Assembly (NCBI GenBank): GCA_031253545.1
Contig: JAIRWH010000023.1
Location: forward strand, 1 to 49,240
DNA: 49,240 nucleotides
Source: Oscillospiraceae bacterium
GTDB taxonomy: Bacteria > Bacillota > Clostridia > Oscillospirales > UBA929
Direction: 5' to 3'
Under the pieces are notes generated by a model. It made no database searches. It was given only the letters and a program-made list of their open reading frames with translations, and was not told the origin of the DNA. Position numbers and translations under genes: made by a program. Below, in pieces: positions 25,636 to 32,888 of this stretch (positions are counted from its first letter, which is position 1; every line of letters starts with the position of its first letter).

Positions 25636-26436
25636 TTACTGCCCGAGTTCCGCCGCGCGCGCGGCGCATTGGCGCATACCTTCCGCGATGGCGGTGTCGA
25701 GTGAGTGTTTGTCGAAAGCCGCGAAAGCCGCCTCGGTGGTGCCGCCGACAACGGCCACTTCCCGCGCTAAGTCCGAAGGGTTTGCCGCGCTTTGCGCGAG
25801 CATTCGCGCCGCGCCGAGCATGGTCTGCGACAAGATGGCCTGCGCCGTGGCGCGGTCTATGCCCATTTCCTCGGCCTGCCCGCACATGACGGAGGCTATG
25901 CGGAAGAAGTAGCCCGGGCCCGAACCGCTCAGCGCCGTGACGGCGTTAATGCGCTCTTCCGGCAGTTCGTACAGTTCGCCGCTGCAACGTAACAACGCCC
26001 GTATGTCGTCTAAGTGAGCGGCGGGCGCGGACGCGGGAAGAGCCAGGGCGCACGCGCCGCAACCAACGAGCATGGGTAGGTTTGGCATGAGCCTGACTAC
26101 CGAGGCGGAAGGAGGCAGCAGGGAGCGGAGAAAAGCGGAGGATATGCCGGCGGCAATGGAGACGAGGGTCTTGCCGCGCATTTCTTCCGATATGCCGGCA
26201 AGCGCGTCGCTTACTTGGCGGGGCCTGACCCCCAACATGATGAGGTCGGCGGCGCGAGCCGCTTCGCGGTTGTCGGCGGCGATGATATAGCCTTGCGAGG
26301 AGAGGTGCGCGAGCCTTTGGGTATCGCAGTCGGCAAAGCAGATTTCGCCTTTGGCGATGTGGCCGCATTGCGCCGCGCGGGAGAAGATTGCGTAAGCCAT
26401 TTTGCCCGTGCCGATTGAAGCCCAACGGATACCCAT
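25636..26436 (-). CDS. proC: ProC, pyrroline-5-carboxylate reductase
   Basis: Reduces 1-pyrroline-5-carboxylate to proline with NAD(P)H, the last step of proline synthesis. The 266-residue protein begins with the Rossmann motif SIGTGKMAYAI and has VSIAAGIS, VRLMPNLPMLVGCG near residue 113, and the C-terminal signature ALSGSGPGYFF near residue 168 leading to AREVAVVGGTTEAAFAAF. GGAGG lies at a suitable distance before the ATG at 26436. It is the first gene of a six-gene minus-strand operon. Confidence 0.96.
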   Translation of the reverse strand: MGIRWASIGTGKMAYAIFSRAAQCGHIAKGEICFADCDTQRLAHLSSQGYIIAADNREAARAADLIMLGVRPRQVSDALAGISEEMRGKTLVSIAAGISSAFLRSLLPPSASVVRLMPNLPMLVGCGACALALPASAPAAHLDDIRALLRCSGELYELPEERINAVTALSGSGPGYFFRIASVMCGQAEEMGIDRATAQAILSQTMLGAARMLAQSAANPSDLAREVAVVGGTTEAAFAAFDKHSLDTAIAEGMRQCAARAAELGQ

Positions 26437-26457
26437 AACGCCTGACCTCCGTATCTA

Positions 26458-26486
26458 ACTATACGCCTTTTGTGGAAGATAATCAA
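26458..26486 (-). promoter_or_regulatory. SigA-type promoter of the proC operon
   Basis: Minus-strand TTGATT (26481-26486) and TATAGT (26458-26463) are 17 bp apart, with the -10 about 21 bases before the proC start codon. Confidence 0.75.
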
Positions 26487-26508
26487 TAACGGGCGGAAAA
26501 AACGGGTT

Positions 26509-26533
26509 ACATTTGTGCATTATGCACAAATGT
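26509..26533. promoter_or_regulatory. Perfect 25-bp palindrome upstream of the proC promoter
   Basis: Arms ACATTTGTGCA and TGCACAAATGT are exact reverse complements around a 3-base TTA centre. The element lies about 22 bp upstream of the -35 of the proC promoter, where a dimeric activator or repressor could bind. It is followed on the plus strand by two direct TTATGTAAAC copies (about 26534-26560). It has no T tail, so a terminator is unlikely. The binding protein is unknown. Confidence 0.55.
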
Positions 26534-26574
26534 TATGTAAACGATATTATGTAAACCACGTAACTGAAAATAAC

Positions 26575-26604
26575 AGCGCCCCTCCGAATTACGGGAGGGG
26601 CGCT
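26575..26604 (-). terminator. Hairpin terminator after scfB
   Basis: Inverted repeat with 11-base arms (AGCGCCCCTCC and GGAGGGGCGCT) and an 8-base loop, 78 bases past the end of scfB. On the minus strand it is followed by TGTTATTTTC, a modest T-rich tail. It also insulates the proC promoter from read-through. Confidence 0.7.
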
Positions 26605-26682
26605 ACATTTTGTGCCGGGCGAAACCGGGGGCGCGATATTTGGCATGTCGGCCGCAGCGCCCGTATTTTACGCGTTACGGCG

Positions 26683-27978
26683 TTATTCGGTGGCGTTTAG
26701 CAATATTGCACATTCCAACCTTTTCTTCTCCATTTCACATCCGAGCGTGTAGCTTTTGGCAAGGTCGCCCTCGGCGATGAGATTTGACGCGTGACAGCCG
26801 CCGGAGCAAAAGTATTTTGCCCAGCAACCGGAGCAGGAGGGTTTACGTTCCGCGGTGAGCAGGCGAAACACATCGGAAACGCCTTTGTCAAACGTGCCGT
26901 CGAGCACGTTGCCGAGGAGGTAATTATTGTTGCCGACAAATTGATGGCACGGATAGACGTTGCCGGAGGGGGTGACGGCGGCGTATTCGTAACCCGCGCC
27001 GCAGCCTTTCGCGCGCTTATGGGCGCACGGACCTTGCTCGAAGTCCACTTGGAAGTGGAAGAATGAAAAATCGGGGTCTTGTATAAGCCTTGCCGCCAAG
27101 CGTTCATATTCGTCGAGTATTCCCGGAAGGTGCCCGGGCGTGAGCGCGAGAGGGTGCCCGGGCGGCAGCACCGCAGGCTCGACGGAAATATGGGTGAAAC
27201 CTTCTTGACGGAGATGCTCGCAGGAGTCCGCGAAACGCGGATGGGCGGCGGTGAATGTGCCCCGCACAAAGCAGTCTCCCTTGCGGTCTTTGAGCAGGCG
27301 CTTGAAGTTGGGCAACGCGAGGTCGTAGCTCCCCTCCCCTTCCGGGGTGCGGCGCAGGGCATCGTTTACCTCGCGGTTGCCGTCTAACGAGAGCACCACA
27401 TTATCCATTGTGGCGTTGATGAAGGCGATGGCATCTTCATCGAGCAACAGGCCGTTGGTTGTAATAGTGAAGCGAAATGTTTGCGCGCTGTGCTTATTGC
27501 AGTAATTGACAACTGATTTGACAGTATCTATGGCCAATAATGGCTCACCGCCGAAGAAGTCTATCTCCAAATGACGGCGTGAGGCGCAACGCGAGAGCAG
27601 GTAGTCCACCGCTTTTATGCCGACCTCCGGGGGCATTATGCCCCTTTCTGCGCCGAACGAACCGCCTTCGGCAAAGCAATAGGCGCAACGTAGGTTGCAG
27701 TCGTGGGCAACGTGCAGGCAAATGGCTTTGAGGGGCGTGTCGGGCGGAGGCGGTGGCATGACTGTGTCTTCGGTGAAGAGAAGACCGGCGCGCCGCAACG
27801 CGAATAACTCCGCCCATGCTTCCCGCTCATCGCGGGAGAGCCCGGGCGGAGGTGTGGGGCCGGGGGGTGAGCCGAGACCGCGAACGACTTTGTAGGCTGC
27901 GGCATCGAGCGAGTGGACGCTGCCGCCGGGGACATCGAGCGCGAAGTATTTCCCCAGCAGCTCGAAGGCGTGTATCAC
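26683..27978 (-). CDS. scfB: SCIFF-peptide maturase, radical SAM/SPASM protein (ScfB/CteB type)
   Basis: Radical-SAM enzyme that installs a thioether cross-link in the SCIFF peptide encoded immediately upstream. The 431-residue product starts MIHAFELLGKYFALDVPGG (the peptide-recognition region), then has the CxxxCxxC cluster motif CNLRCAYC near residue 93, FFGGEPLL, and a C-terminal SPASM domain with many cysteines (GCGAGYEYAAVTPSGNVYPC, CSGCWAKYFCSGGC) for auxiliary iron-sulfur clusters. I chose the GTG at 27978: it overlaps the scfA stop as GTGA and gives the family's typical N-terminus, whereas longer frames run through scfA itself. No separate ribosome binding site is visible, so translation is probably coupled to scfA. 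Confidence 0.93.
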   Translation of the reverse strand: MIHAFELLGKYFALDVPGGSVHSLDAAAYKVVRGLGSPPGPTPPPGLSRDEREAWAELFALRRAGLLFTEDTVMPPPPPDTPLKAICLHVAHDCNLRCAYCFAEGGSFGAERGIMPPEVGIKAVDYLLSRCASRRHLEIDFFGGEPLLAIDTVKSVVNYCNKHSAQTFRFTITTNGLLLDEDAIAFINATMDNVVLSLDGNREVNDALRRTPEGEGSYDLALPNFKRLLKDRKGDCFVRGTFTAAHPRFADSCEHLRQEGFTHISVEPAVLPPGHPLALTPGHLPGILDEYERLAARLIQDPDFSFFHFQVDFEQGPCAHKRAKGCGAGYEYAAVTPSGNVYPCHQFVGNNNYLLGNVLDGTFDKGVSDVFRLLTAERKPSCSGCWAKYFCSGGCHASNLIAEGDLAKSYTLGCEMEKKRLECAILLNATE

Positions 27979-28154
27979 GGAAGCGGGGGGTTGCGGAGGG
28001 TTGTTTTGCGTCTGCGCAGCCGGTTTTCGCATTTTTGGTTTGCCACCGTGCAGGAGGTCTTGCAGGCGGACTGGCAGGAAACGCGGCATTCGCCGCAGCC
28101 CGCGCCCTTGGTTTGGCGCAGGGGGGCGGCGTGGATGACGGTGATGTGTTTCAT
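27975..28154 (-). CDS. scfA: SCIFF precursor peptide (six cysteines in forty-five residues), ScfA
   Basis: A 59-codon ribosomal peptide and substrate of the radical-SAM maturase next to it. It begins MKHITVIHAAPL and contains six cysteines at positions 20, 23, 27, 31, 35 and 42, with the family-defining core SCQSACKTSCTVANQKCE at residues 26-43. AAGGAG lies 10-11 bases before the ATG at 28154. Homologues usually end soon after the last cysteine; here 16 further residues follow, Arg-rich and ending in NPPLP, reading into the maturase start region. It lies 20 bases after yajC, the neighbourhood in which this family is usually found in Clostridia. The biological role of SCIFF is still unclear. 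Confidence 0.95.
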   Translation of the reverse strand: MKHITVIHAAPLRQTKGAGCGECRVSCQSACKTSCTVANQKCENRLRRRKTTLRNPPLP

Positions 28155-28174
28155 TGTGCGTTCACTCCTTAATG

Positions 28175-28519
28175 CTATGAGGAGACGGTTTCGGTCTTGG
28201 ATGAGACCGCGCCCTTGAGGAAACGTATGCGGGTTTTGTCGCCGCCGGTTTCGATGACCACGGTGTCGTCTTTAATCTGGACGATTTTGCCCACGATGCC
28301 GGCGGTGGTGGTCACTTCGTCGCCCACGATGAGCTCTTCGCGCATCTTCGCCGCCGCCTTCTTGCGTTTGGATTCGGGGCGTATCATGAAGAAATACATC
28401 GCGCCGAAGAGGAGCGCCATCATGAGGATGGTGGGCGCCAAGGAACCGATTGGGTTGGCGACTTCTTCTTCCGCGCCTTCGGCAAGGAAAAGGAAGAAGC
28501 CGAATAATCCGTTTTGCAA
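28175..28519 (-). CDS. yajC: YajC, accessory subunit of the Sec translocase
   Basis: Single-pass membrane protein associated with SecDF. The 114 residues contain one transmembrane helix (LAPTILMMALLFGAMYFFMI) followed by the conserved RPESKRKKAAAKMREEL and GDEVTTTAGIVGKIVQIKDD. I chose the TTG at 28519 because GGAGGTGA precedes it at a suitable distance; the upstream ATG at 28555 overlaps the promoter region and has no such site. The protein has a short Phe/Leu-rich segment before the anchor. secD and secF are not in the window. Confidence 0.92.
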   Translation of the reverse strand: MQNGLFGFFLFLAEGAEEEVANPIGSLAPTILMMALLFGAMYFFMIRPESKRKKAAAKMREELIVGDEVTTTAGIVGKIVQIKDDTVVIETGGDKTRIRFLKGAVSSKTETVSS

Positions 28520-28543
28520 GTTGTCACCTCCGTTTTTACGGTT

Positions 28544-28572
28544 ATTATACGCCATTTACGGCGCGGGCGCAA
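28544..28572 (-). promoter_or_regulatory. SigA-type promoter of yajC-scfA-scfB
   Basis: Minus-strand TTGCGC (28567-28572) and a consensus TATAAT (28544-28549) with a 17-bp spacer, 25 bases before the chosen yajC TTG start. Confidence 0.75.
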
Positions 28573-28833
28573 GTGTTTTTTTCTTTGGCGCGCGTGGGCG
28601 CGCGGCAACGGCTTTGCCGAAGCGGCTTGGTGGGGTTGGCTTGGCTTTCTCAAAACCGCCGAAAACCGTTGCGACACAACACACAGGTGACGCTCACACG
28701 AAGCGGTTCCGCGGCAAGTCGCGTATGTACGGCCCTCACGACCCGGCGACAACGGCGGGATATGCTTGTCGGGGAAGACTCCGTCTGTGATTGGGGGTTT
28801 ACGCGCCGCAAAACAAACCGGCAACAATAAACC
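28573..28833. other. Divergent intergenic region without a recognised gene
   Basis: About 260 GC-rich bases between the yajC and mreB promoters. Open frames here lack ribosome binding sites and family motifs. Several small inverted repeats occur, for example CGGCAA-CGGCT-TTGCCG near 28602-28618. I compared it by eye with tmRNA, RNase P RNA and SRP RNA core motifs and saw none. A structured RNA cannot be excluded. Confidence 0.4.
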
Positions 28834-28862
28834 TTGATTATGCTTGCCGCTTCGTGTATAAT
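28834..28862 (+). promoter_or_regulatory. SigA-type promoter of mreB
   Basis: TTGATT (28834-28839) and a consensus TATAAT (28857-28862) are spaced 17 bp apart on the plus strand. The leader to the mreB start is about 145 bases long and GC-rich. Confidence 0.75.
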
Positions 28863-29014
28863 GGGGCGGTATCGTCATATCCCCGGCCGCAAACGGCGGG
28901 AAGGGCGTGCCTGCCGGGAAGGGCGCGCCTGCGATATTCCGCCTCCCCGGACGCGGAAGAGGGCGAAGAGTTCCCCGTTTTTAATCTCCAAAGTAATATT
29001 AGCTGAGGTGCGAG

Positions 29015-30046
29015 ATGGCGTTTTTCAACAGGGATATAGGTTTAGACCTCGGCACCGCCTCCATATTGGTCTTTGTCAAGGGGCGGGGCGTGGTATTACG
29101 CGAACCGTCGGTGGTGGCCATTGACAGAACCACGGGCAAACTCCTCAAGGTCGGCACGGATGCCCAAAAGATGCTCGGTCGCACGCCCGGCAACATCGTG
29201 GCCATGCGCCCGCTGCGCGAGGGCGTGATTTCCGACTACGAAATGACCGAACGCATGATTAAGGAGTTTTTACGCAAAACATCGGGGTTTCGCCTGTTCA
29301 AGCCCCGCGTGGTTATCTGTGTGCCGTCGGGTATCACGGAGGTGGAGGAGCGGGCCGTGATAGACGCGGGCATGCAGGCGGGCGCGCGGCGCGTTTATCT
29401 CATTGAAGAGCCTGTGGCGGCGGCCATCGGCGCGGGCATAGACATCGCCAAGCCGTGCGGCCATATGGTGGTGGACATCGGCGGCGGCACCAGCGACATT
29501 GCCGTCATCTCCCTGTCGGGCATCGTGGAATCCACCTCCATAAAAGTGGCGGGAGACCAGTTTGACGAGGCTATCGTGAAGTACATCAGGCGCAAGCATA
29601 ATGTATTGGTCGGCGAACGCACGGCGGAGGAGCTGAAAATCAACATCGGCTGCGTGTACCCGCGCCCGGAAGAAAAGACCATCGAAGCCAAGGGCCGCTG
29701 CCTTATGACGGGCTTGCCGCGAGTCTTTATGCTCACGTCAAGCGAGATGATTGAGGCTTTTGAGGAGGTGTCCACCCGTATTGTGGAAGCCATCCACAGC
29801 GTGCTGGAACGCACCCCGCCGGAGCTTGTGGCGGATATTTCCACCAACGGTATCGTTATGACGGGCGGCGGTAGCCTTGTTTGGGGCTTTGACAAACTCA
29901 TCGAGCAAAAAACCGGCATCGCCACCCATGTGGCGGACGAGGCGGTGTCATGCGTGGCTTACGGCACGGGCAAGAGCCTTGACATGGTAAACGATATGCA
30001 AGACGGCACCATCAACCTTTCCCGCAGGAAGCAGATGATGCAATAG
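29015..30046 (+). CDS. mreB: MreB/Mbl-family rod-shape actin homologue
   Basis: Actin-like ATPase that forms membrane-associated filaments and directs elongation-phase wall synthesis. The 343-residue protein has the family start RDIGLDLGTASILVFVKG, the phosphate-1 and connector motifs, VVDIGGGTSDIAVISLSG (phosphate 2) near residue 152, the adenosine motif IVMTGGGSLVWG near residue 285, and the membrane-binding MAFFNRD N-terminus. The ATG at 29015 has GAGGTG upstream. mreC and mreD do not follow; it is monocistronic and converges on murC with a 35-base overlap. MreB, Mbl and MreBH cannot be told apart by eye. Confidence 0.94.
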   Translation: MAFFNRDIGLDLGTASILVFVKGRGVVLREPSVVAIDRTTGKLLKVGTDAQKMLGRTPGNIVAMRPLREGVISDYEMTERMIKEFLRKTSGFRLFKPRVVICVPSGITEVEERAVIDAGMQAGARRVYLIEEPVAAAIGAGIDIAKPCGHMVVDIGGGTSDIAVISLSGIVESTSIKVAGDQFDEAIVKYIRRKHNVLVGERTAEELKINIGCVYPRPEEKTIEAKGRCLMTGLPRVFMLTSSEMIEAFEEVSTRIVEAIHSVLERTPPELVADISTNGIVMTGGGSLVWGFDKLIEQKTGIATHVADEAVSCVAYGTGKSLDMVNDMQDGTINLSRRKQMMQ

Positions 30047-31310
30047 CGCCGGAGACCGCCGCCTCCCCCACAACCCGCACGTCGCCCGCGCCCATTATCA
30101 CCGTTGCGTCGCCCGCCCGCGCGTATTGCCGCACGGCCTCGGCGGCCGCGGCAAAGTTTTCGCAGTATATACTGCCGGGTATCAGCGCGCATATATCCCT
30201 TGAAGACACTCCGTGCGGGTTGTCTTCGCGCGCGGCGTAGATTTCCGTGAGGATTACCGTGTCGGCTACGGAAAGCGCCTTTGCAAATCCGGGCAGCAGA
30301 CTGCGCGTGCGGCTGTATGTGTGCGGCTGAAACACAGCCGTCACGCGCTTTGCCCCCGTCTCGCGCGCGGCGGCAAGCGCGGCGGTTATCTCCGTGGGGT
30401 GGTGCGCGTAGTCGTCGTATATGCGGCAACCGTTGTATTCGCCCAGCAGCTCCATCCGCCGCTCAACGCCGCGGAAAGAGCTTAGCCCTTCCTTTATCCG
30501 CCCGTCGGGTATGCCCAAACGCCGAGCCGCCGCAAACGCCGCGAGGGCGTTGCGGGCATTGTGACCGCCGCAAACGGTGAGTTTCACGCCCGAGGCGCGC
30601 AGGTCGTCCGGCGTAATGTCGCCGTTTGCGCCGTACCACACCACTTCGCGCGTGAGCCCGGGCGCAATCGCGCGGCAGCCGGGGTCGTCGCCGTTTAGCA
30701 GCACCGCGCCGCCCGGTGCCGTCTTTTCGCAAAAAACCGTGAACGAGCGCAGAATATCGTCGTAATCGGCAAAAAAGTCCAAATGGTCTTCCTCGATGTT
30801 TGTCACCACGGCTAACGTGGGCGAGAAGTAATGGTACGAATTGCGGTATTCGCAGGCTTCGAGTATTATCGCGTCTCCCCCGCCCCGGCGGTAGTAGCCG
30901 CCGATACTCGGCAGATTGCCGCCCACCATGACGCACGGGTCCATGCCGGCAAGCAGGGCCGTGTGGGCGAGCATACCCGTGGTGGTGGTCTTTCCGTGGG
31001 TGCCCGCCACACACACTATGTCTTTGTAGCCGTCGGCTATCGCGCCCCACGCCTGCGCCCGTTCATATAGAGGTATATCCCTCGCCCGCACAGCCGCCAC
31101 CATCACATTGTCTTCCCGCGCCGCCGCGGTTCTCACGGCAAAGTCAAAGCCTTCGAGCAACGCGGGGTCTTCGTTGCCAAGCGCCCTGTCCGAGCCGGCC
31201 ACGGTAAGCCCTTTATGGCGCAGCGCCTGTTCAAGCCCCGCCATTGATACGCCGGCAATGCCGATGAGAAAGGCCTTCTTACCCGGCGTCAGATACTCCG
31301 AAATATGCAC
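30012..31310 (-). CDS. murC: MurC, UDP-N-acetylmuramate-L-alanine ligase
   Basis: Adds L-alanine to UDP-MurNAc with ATP, the first amino-acid step of the peptidoglycan stem. The 432-residue product has the N-terminal UDP-binding loop FLIGIAGVSMAGLEQ (the usual GIGGxGM is GIAGVSM here), the P-loop VAGTHGKTTTTGML near residue 105, EACEYRNSYHYFSP and DDYAHHPTEITAAL near residue 310. The GTG at 31310 has GGAGGTG 7 bases upstream, which decides the start. It is separated from the rest of the mur genes by 20 kb. Confidence 0.95.
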   Translation of the reverse strand: MHISEYLTPGKKAFLIGIAGVSMAGLEQALRHKGLTVAGSDRALGNEDPALLEGFDFAVRTAAAREDNVMVAAVRARDIPLYERAQAWGAIADGYKDIVCVAGTHGKTTTTGMLAHTALLAGMDPCVMVGGNLPSIGGYYRRGGGDAIILEACEYRNSYHYFSPTLAVVTNIEEDHLDFFADYDDILRSFTVFCEKTAPGGAVLLNGDDPGCRAIAPGLTREVVWYGANGDITPDDLRASGVKLTVCGGHNARNALAAFAAARRLGIPDGRIKEGLSSFRGVERRMELLGEYNGCRIYDDYAHHPTEITAALAAARETGAKRVTAVFQPHTYSRTRSLLPGFAKALSVADTVILTEIYAAREDNPHGVSSRDICALIPGSIYCENFAAAAEAVRQYARAGDATVIMGAGDVRVVGEAAVSGAIASSASCGKG

Positions 31311-31338
31311 GGCACAGCACCTCCGATTACCTTGTCTC

Positions 31339-31368
31339 AGCATACAGCACGCGTGACGGATATGTCAA
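31339..31368 (-). promoter_or_regulatory. SigA-type promoter of murC
   Basis: Minus-strand consensus TTGACA (31363-31368) and TATGCT (31339-31344) with an 18-bp spacer, 28 bases before the murC GTG start. It lies in the short divergent gap with metA, whose own promoter I could not identify. Confidence 0.65.
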
Positions 31369-31391
31369 CACGGCGTAAAGGAGCGGTTTAT

Positions 31392-32324
31392 TTGCCCATA
31401 AAAGTACCGGACAACCTTCCCGCCCTCAGGGTATTGGAAAGCGAGAATATCTTTGTGATGACGCGCAGCAGGGCGGACACGCAGGATATACGCCCGCTGA
31501 AGCTGCTTATACTCAACCTCATGCCCACGAAAATCGCCACCGAGACCCAGCTGCTGCGGGCTTTGTCCAACACGCCGCTGCAAGTGGAAATCGAGCTGAT
31601 GTGCATGACCTCGCATGTGCCGCGCCACACCCCGCAAGAGCATCTGTTGGAGTTTTACACCACATTCGACGATGTTTGCCGCAAACGCTACGACGGCATG
31701 ATTATTACGGGCGCGCCCGTGGAGAAAATGGACTTTGAGGAGGTGGACTATTGGCGTGAGCTTTGCGACGTGATGGACTGGTCCCGAACCCATGTGTTTT
31801 CCAGTTTCCACATCTGCTGGGGCGCGCAGGCGGCGCTCTACCGCCACTACGGCATACGCAAATACCCGCTTGCCGAAAAAGTGTTCGGCGTTTTTACCCA
31901 TCGCCTGCTCCACACCTCCTCGCCGCTCACGCGCGGCTTCGACGATTACTTCCTCGCGCCCCATTCGCGCCACACCGAAGTGCGCGAGAGCGACGTGCGC
32001 AACGTGCCGGCGTTGCGGGTGCTCGCCGTGTCCGACGCGGCGGGGCTATACCTCGCGGAAAGCAAAGACGCGCGACAGGTGTTTGCCACGGGCCACTCGG
32101 AATACGACGCGGACACGCTTTCGCAGGAGTATTTCAGAGACAGGGACAGCGGGTTGGGCACGGCGCTGCCGGTGGATTATTTCCCCGAAGACGACACGAC
32201 CAAGAAACCCATGAAGACATGGCGCTCCCACGCGTTTCTGCTGTATACGAACTGGCTCAACTACTATGTATACCAGGCGACGCCCTACAACATTGACAGC
32301 ATAGGGGAAGGCAAATCGGGGTAA
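31392..32324 (+). CDS. metA: MetA-type homoserine O-acyltransferase, predicted acetyl-CoA-specific
   Basis: Activates homoserine for methionine synthesis. The 310-residue protein starts at a TTG with AAAGGAG 8 bases upstream (MPIKVPDNLP). With this start the numbering matches characterised enzymes exactly: catalytic cysteine Cys142 in FHICWGAQAA, and Glu111 in TGAPVEKM. Residue 111 is known to set acyl donor choice in MetA proteins, Gly giving succinyl-CoA and Glu giving acetyl-CoA, so the product should be O-acetylhomoserine. The His and Glu of the catalytic set are in APHSRH and GHSEYD. It is divergent from murC; no SAM riboswitch or T-box is seen in the 81-base gap. Confidence 0.95.
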   Translation: MPIKVPDNLPALRVLESENIFVMTRSRADTQDIRPLKLLILNLMPTKIATETQLLRALSNTPLQVEIELMCMTSHVPRHTPQEHLLEFYTTFDDVCRKRYDGMIITGAPVEKMDFEEVDYWRELCDVMDWSRTHVFSSFHICWGAQAALYRHYGIRKYPLAEKVFGVFTHRLLHTSSPLTRGFDDYFLAPHSRHTEVRESDVRNVPALRVLAVSDAAGLYLAESKDARQVFATGHSEYDADTLSQEYFRDRDSGLGTALPVDYFPEDDTTKKPMKTWRSHAFLLYTNWLNYYVYQATPYNIDSIGEGKSG

Positions 32325-32423
32325 ACATGCGAAACGCCTCTCTCCGGCGCGTTATCGGCCCTGCGCCATCCGAAAAGACAAACCCGCGCCATGTGGCCAT
32401 AAATTGAGGTTTGGTGAAAATCT

Positions 32424-32888
32424 ATGGACACGGTATTCATGCGCCGCGCTTTGGAGCTTGCCGCGAGGGCGGCGGCTCTGGGCGAAGTGCCGGTGGGGTG
32501 CGTAATTGTGAAAGGCGGCGTTATTGCCGGCGAAGGCTTCAATTGCCGCGAGAGCGGCAAAAACGCCCTGCTCCACGCCGAGCTTACGGCCATTGCCGCC
32601 GCCTGCGCCGCGTTGGAAGGCTGGCGGCTGTGCGGCTGCGATATGTATGTGACGCTTGAGCCGTGCGCCATGTGCGCCGGGGCGGCCGTGAACGCGAGGA
32701 TAGACGGGATTGTATTCGCCGCCTCCGACCCCAAGGCCGGGGCGCTCGGCGGCAGGTTTGACCTGCTTGCCCACGGGCTGAACCACACACCGCGCGTGAC
32801 AGGCGGCGTACTCGCCGCCGAGGCTTCCGCGCTTCTCACGGGGTTTTTCCGCTCCCTGCGCGGCGAAAAAGAGTCAGTTTCTGAATGA
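32424..32888 (+). CDS. tadA: TadA, tRNA-specific adenosine deaminase
   Basis: Zinc-dependent deaminase that converts A34 to inosine in tRNA-Arg(ACG). The 154-residue protein has the cytidine-deaminase-fold active site: HAE in [11 protein letters not shown] near residue 53, and PCxxC as EPCAMCAGA near residue 80, with the preceding [10 protein letters not shown]. The C-terminus [13 protein letters not shown] is the usual TadA tail helix. It ends convergently, overlapping the UPF0210 gene by 15 bases. Confidence 0.93.
   Translation: MDTVFMRRALELAARAAALGEVPVGCVIVKGGVIAGEGFNCRESGKNALLHAELTAIAAACAALEGWRLCGCDMYVTLEPCAMCAGAAVNARIDGIVFAASDPKAGALGGRFDLLAHGLNHTPRVTGGVLAAEASALLTGFFRSLRGEKESVSE

Noticed and set aside
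28573-28833. 6S, tmRNA, RNase P or SRP RNA gene
   Set aside because: No diagnostic core motif was recognised by eye, so no RNA gene is called; the region is reported only as unassigned.
31311-31391. SAM riboswitch or T-box upstream of metA
   Set aside because: Only 81 bases separate murC and metA; that is too short for either element, and no characteristic stems were seen.
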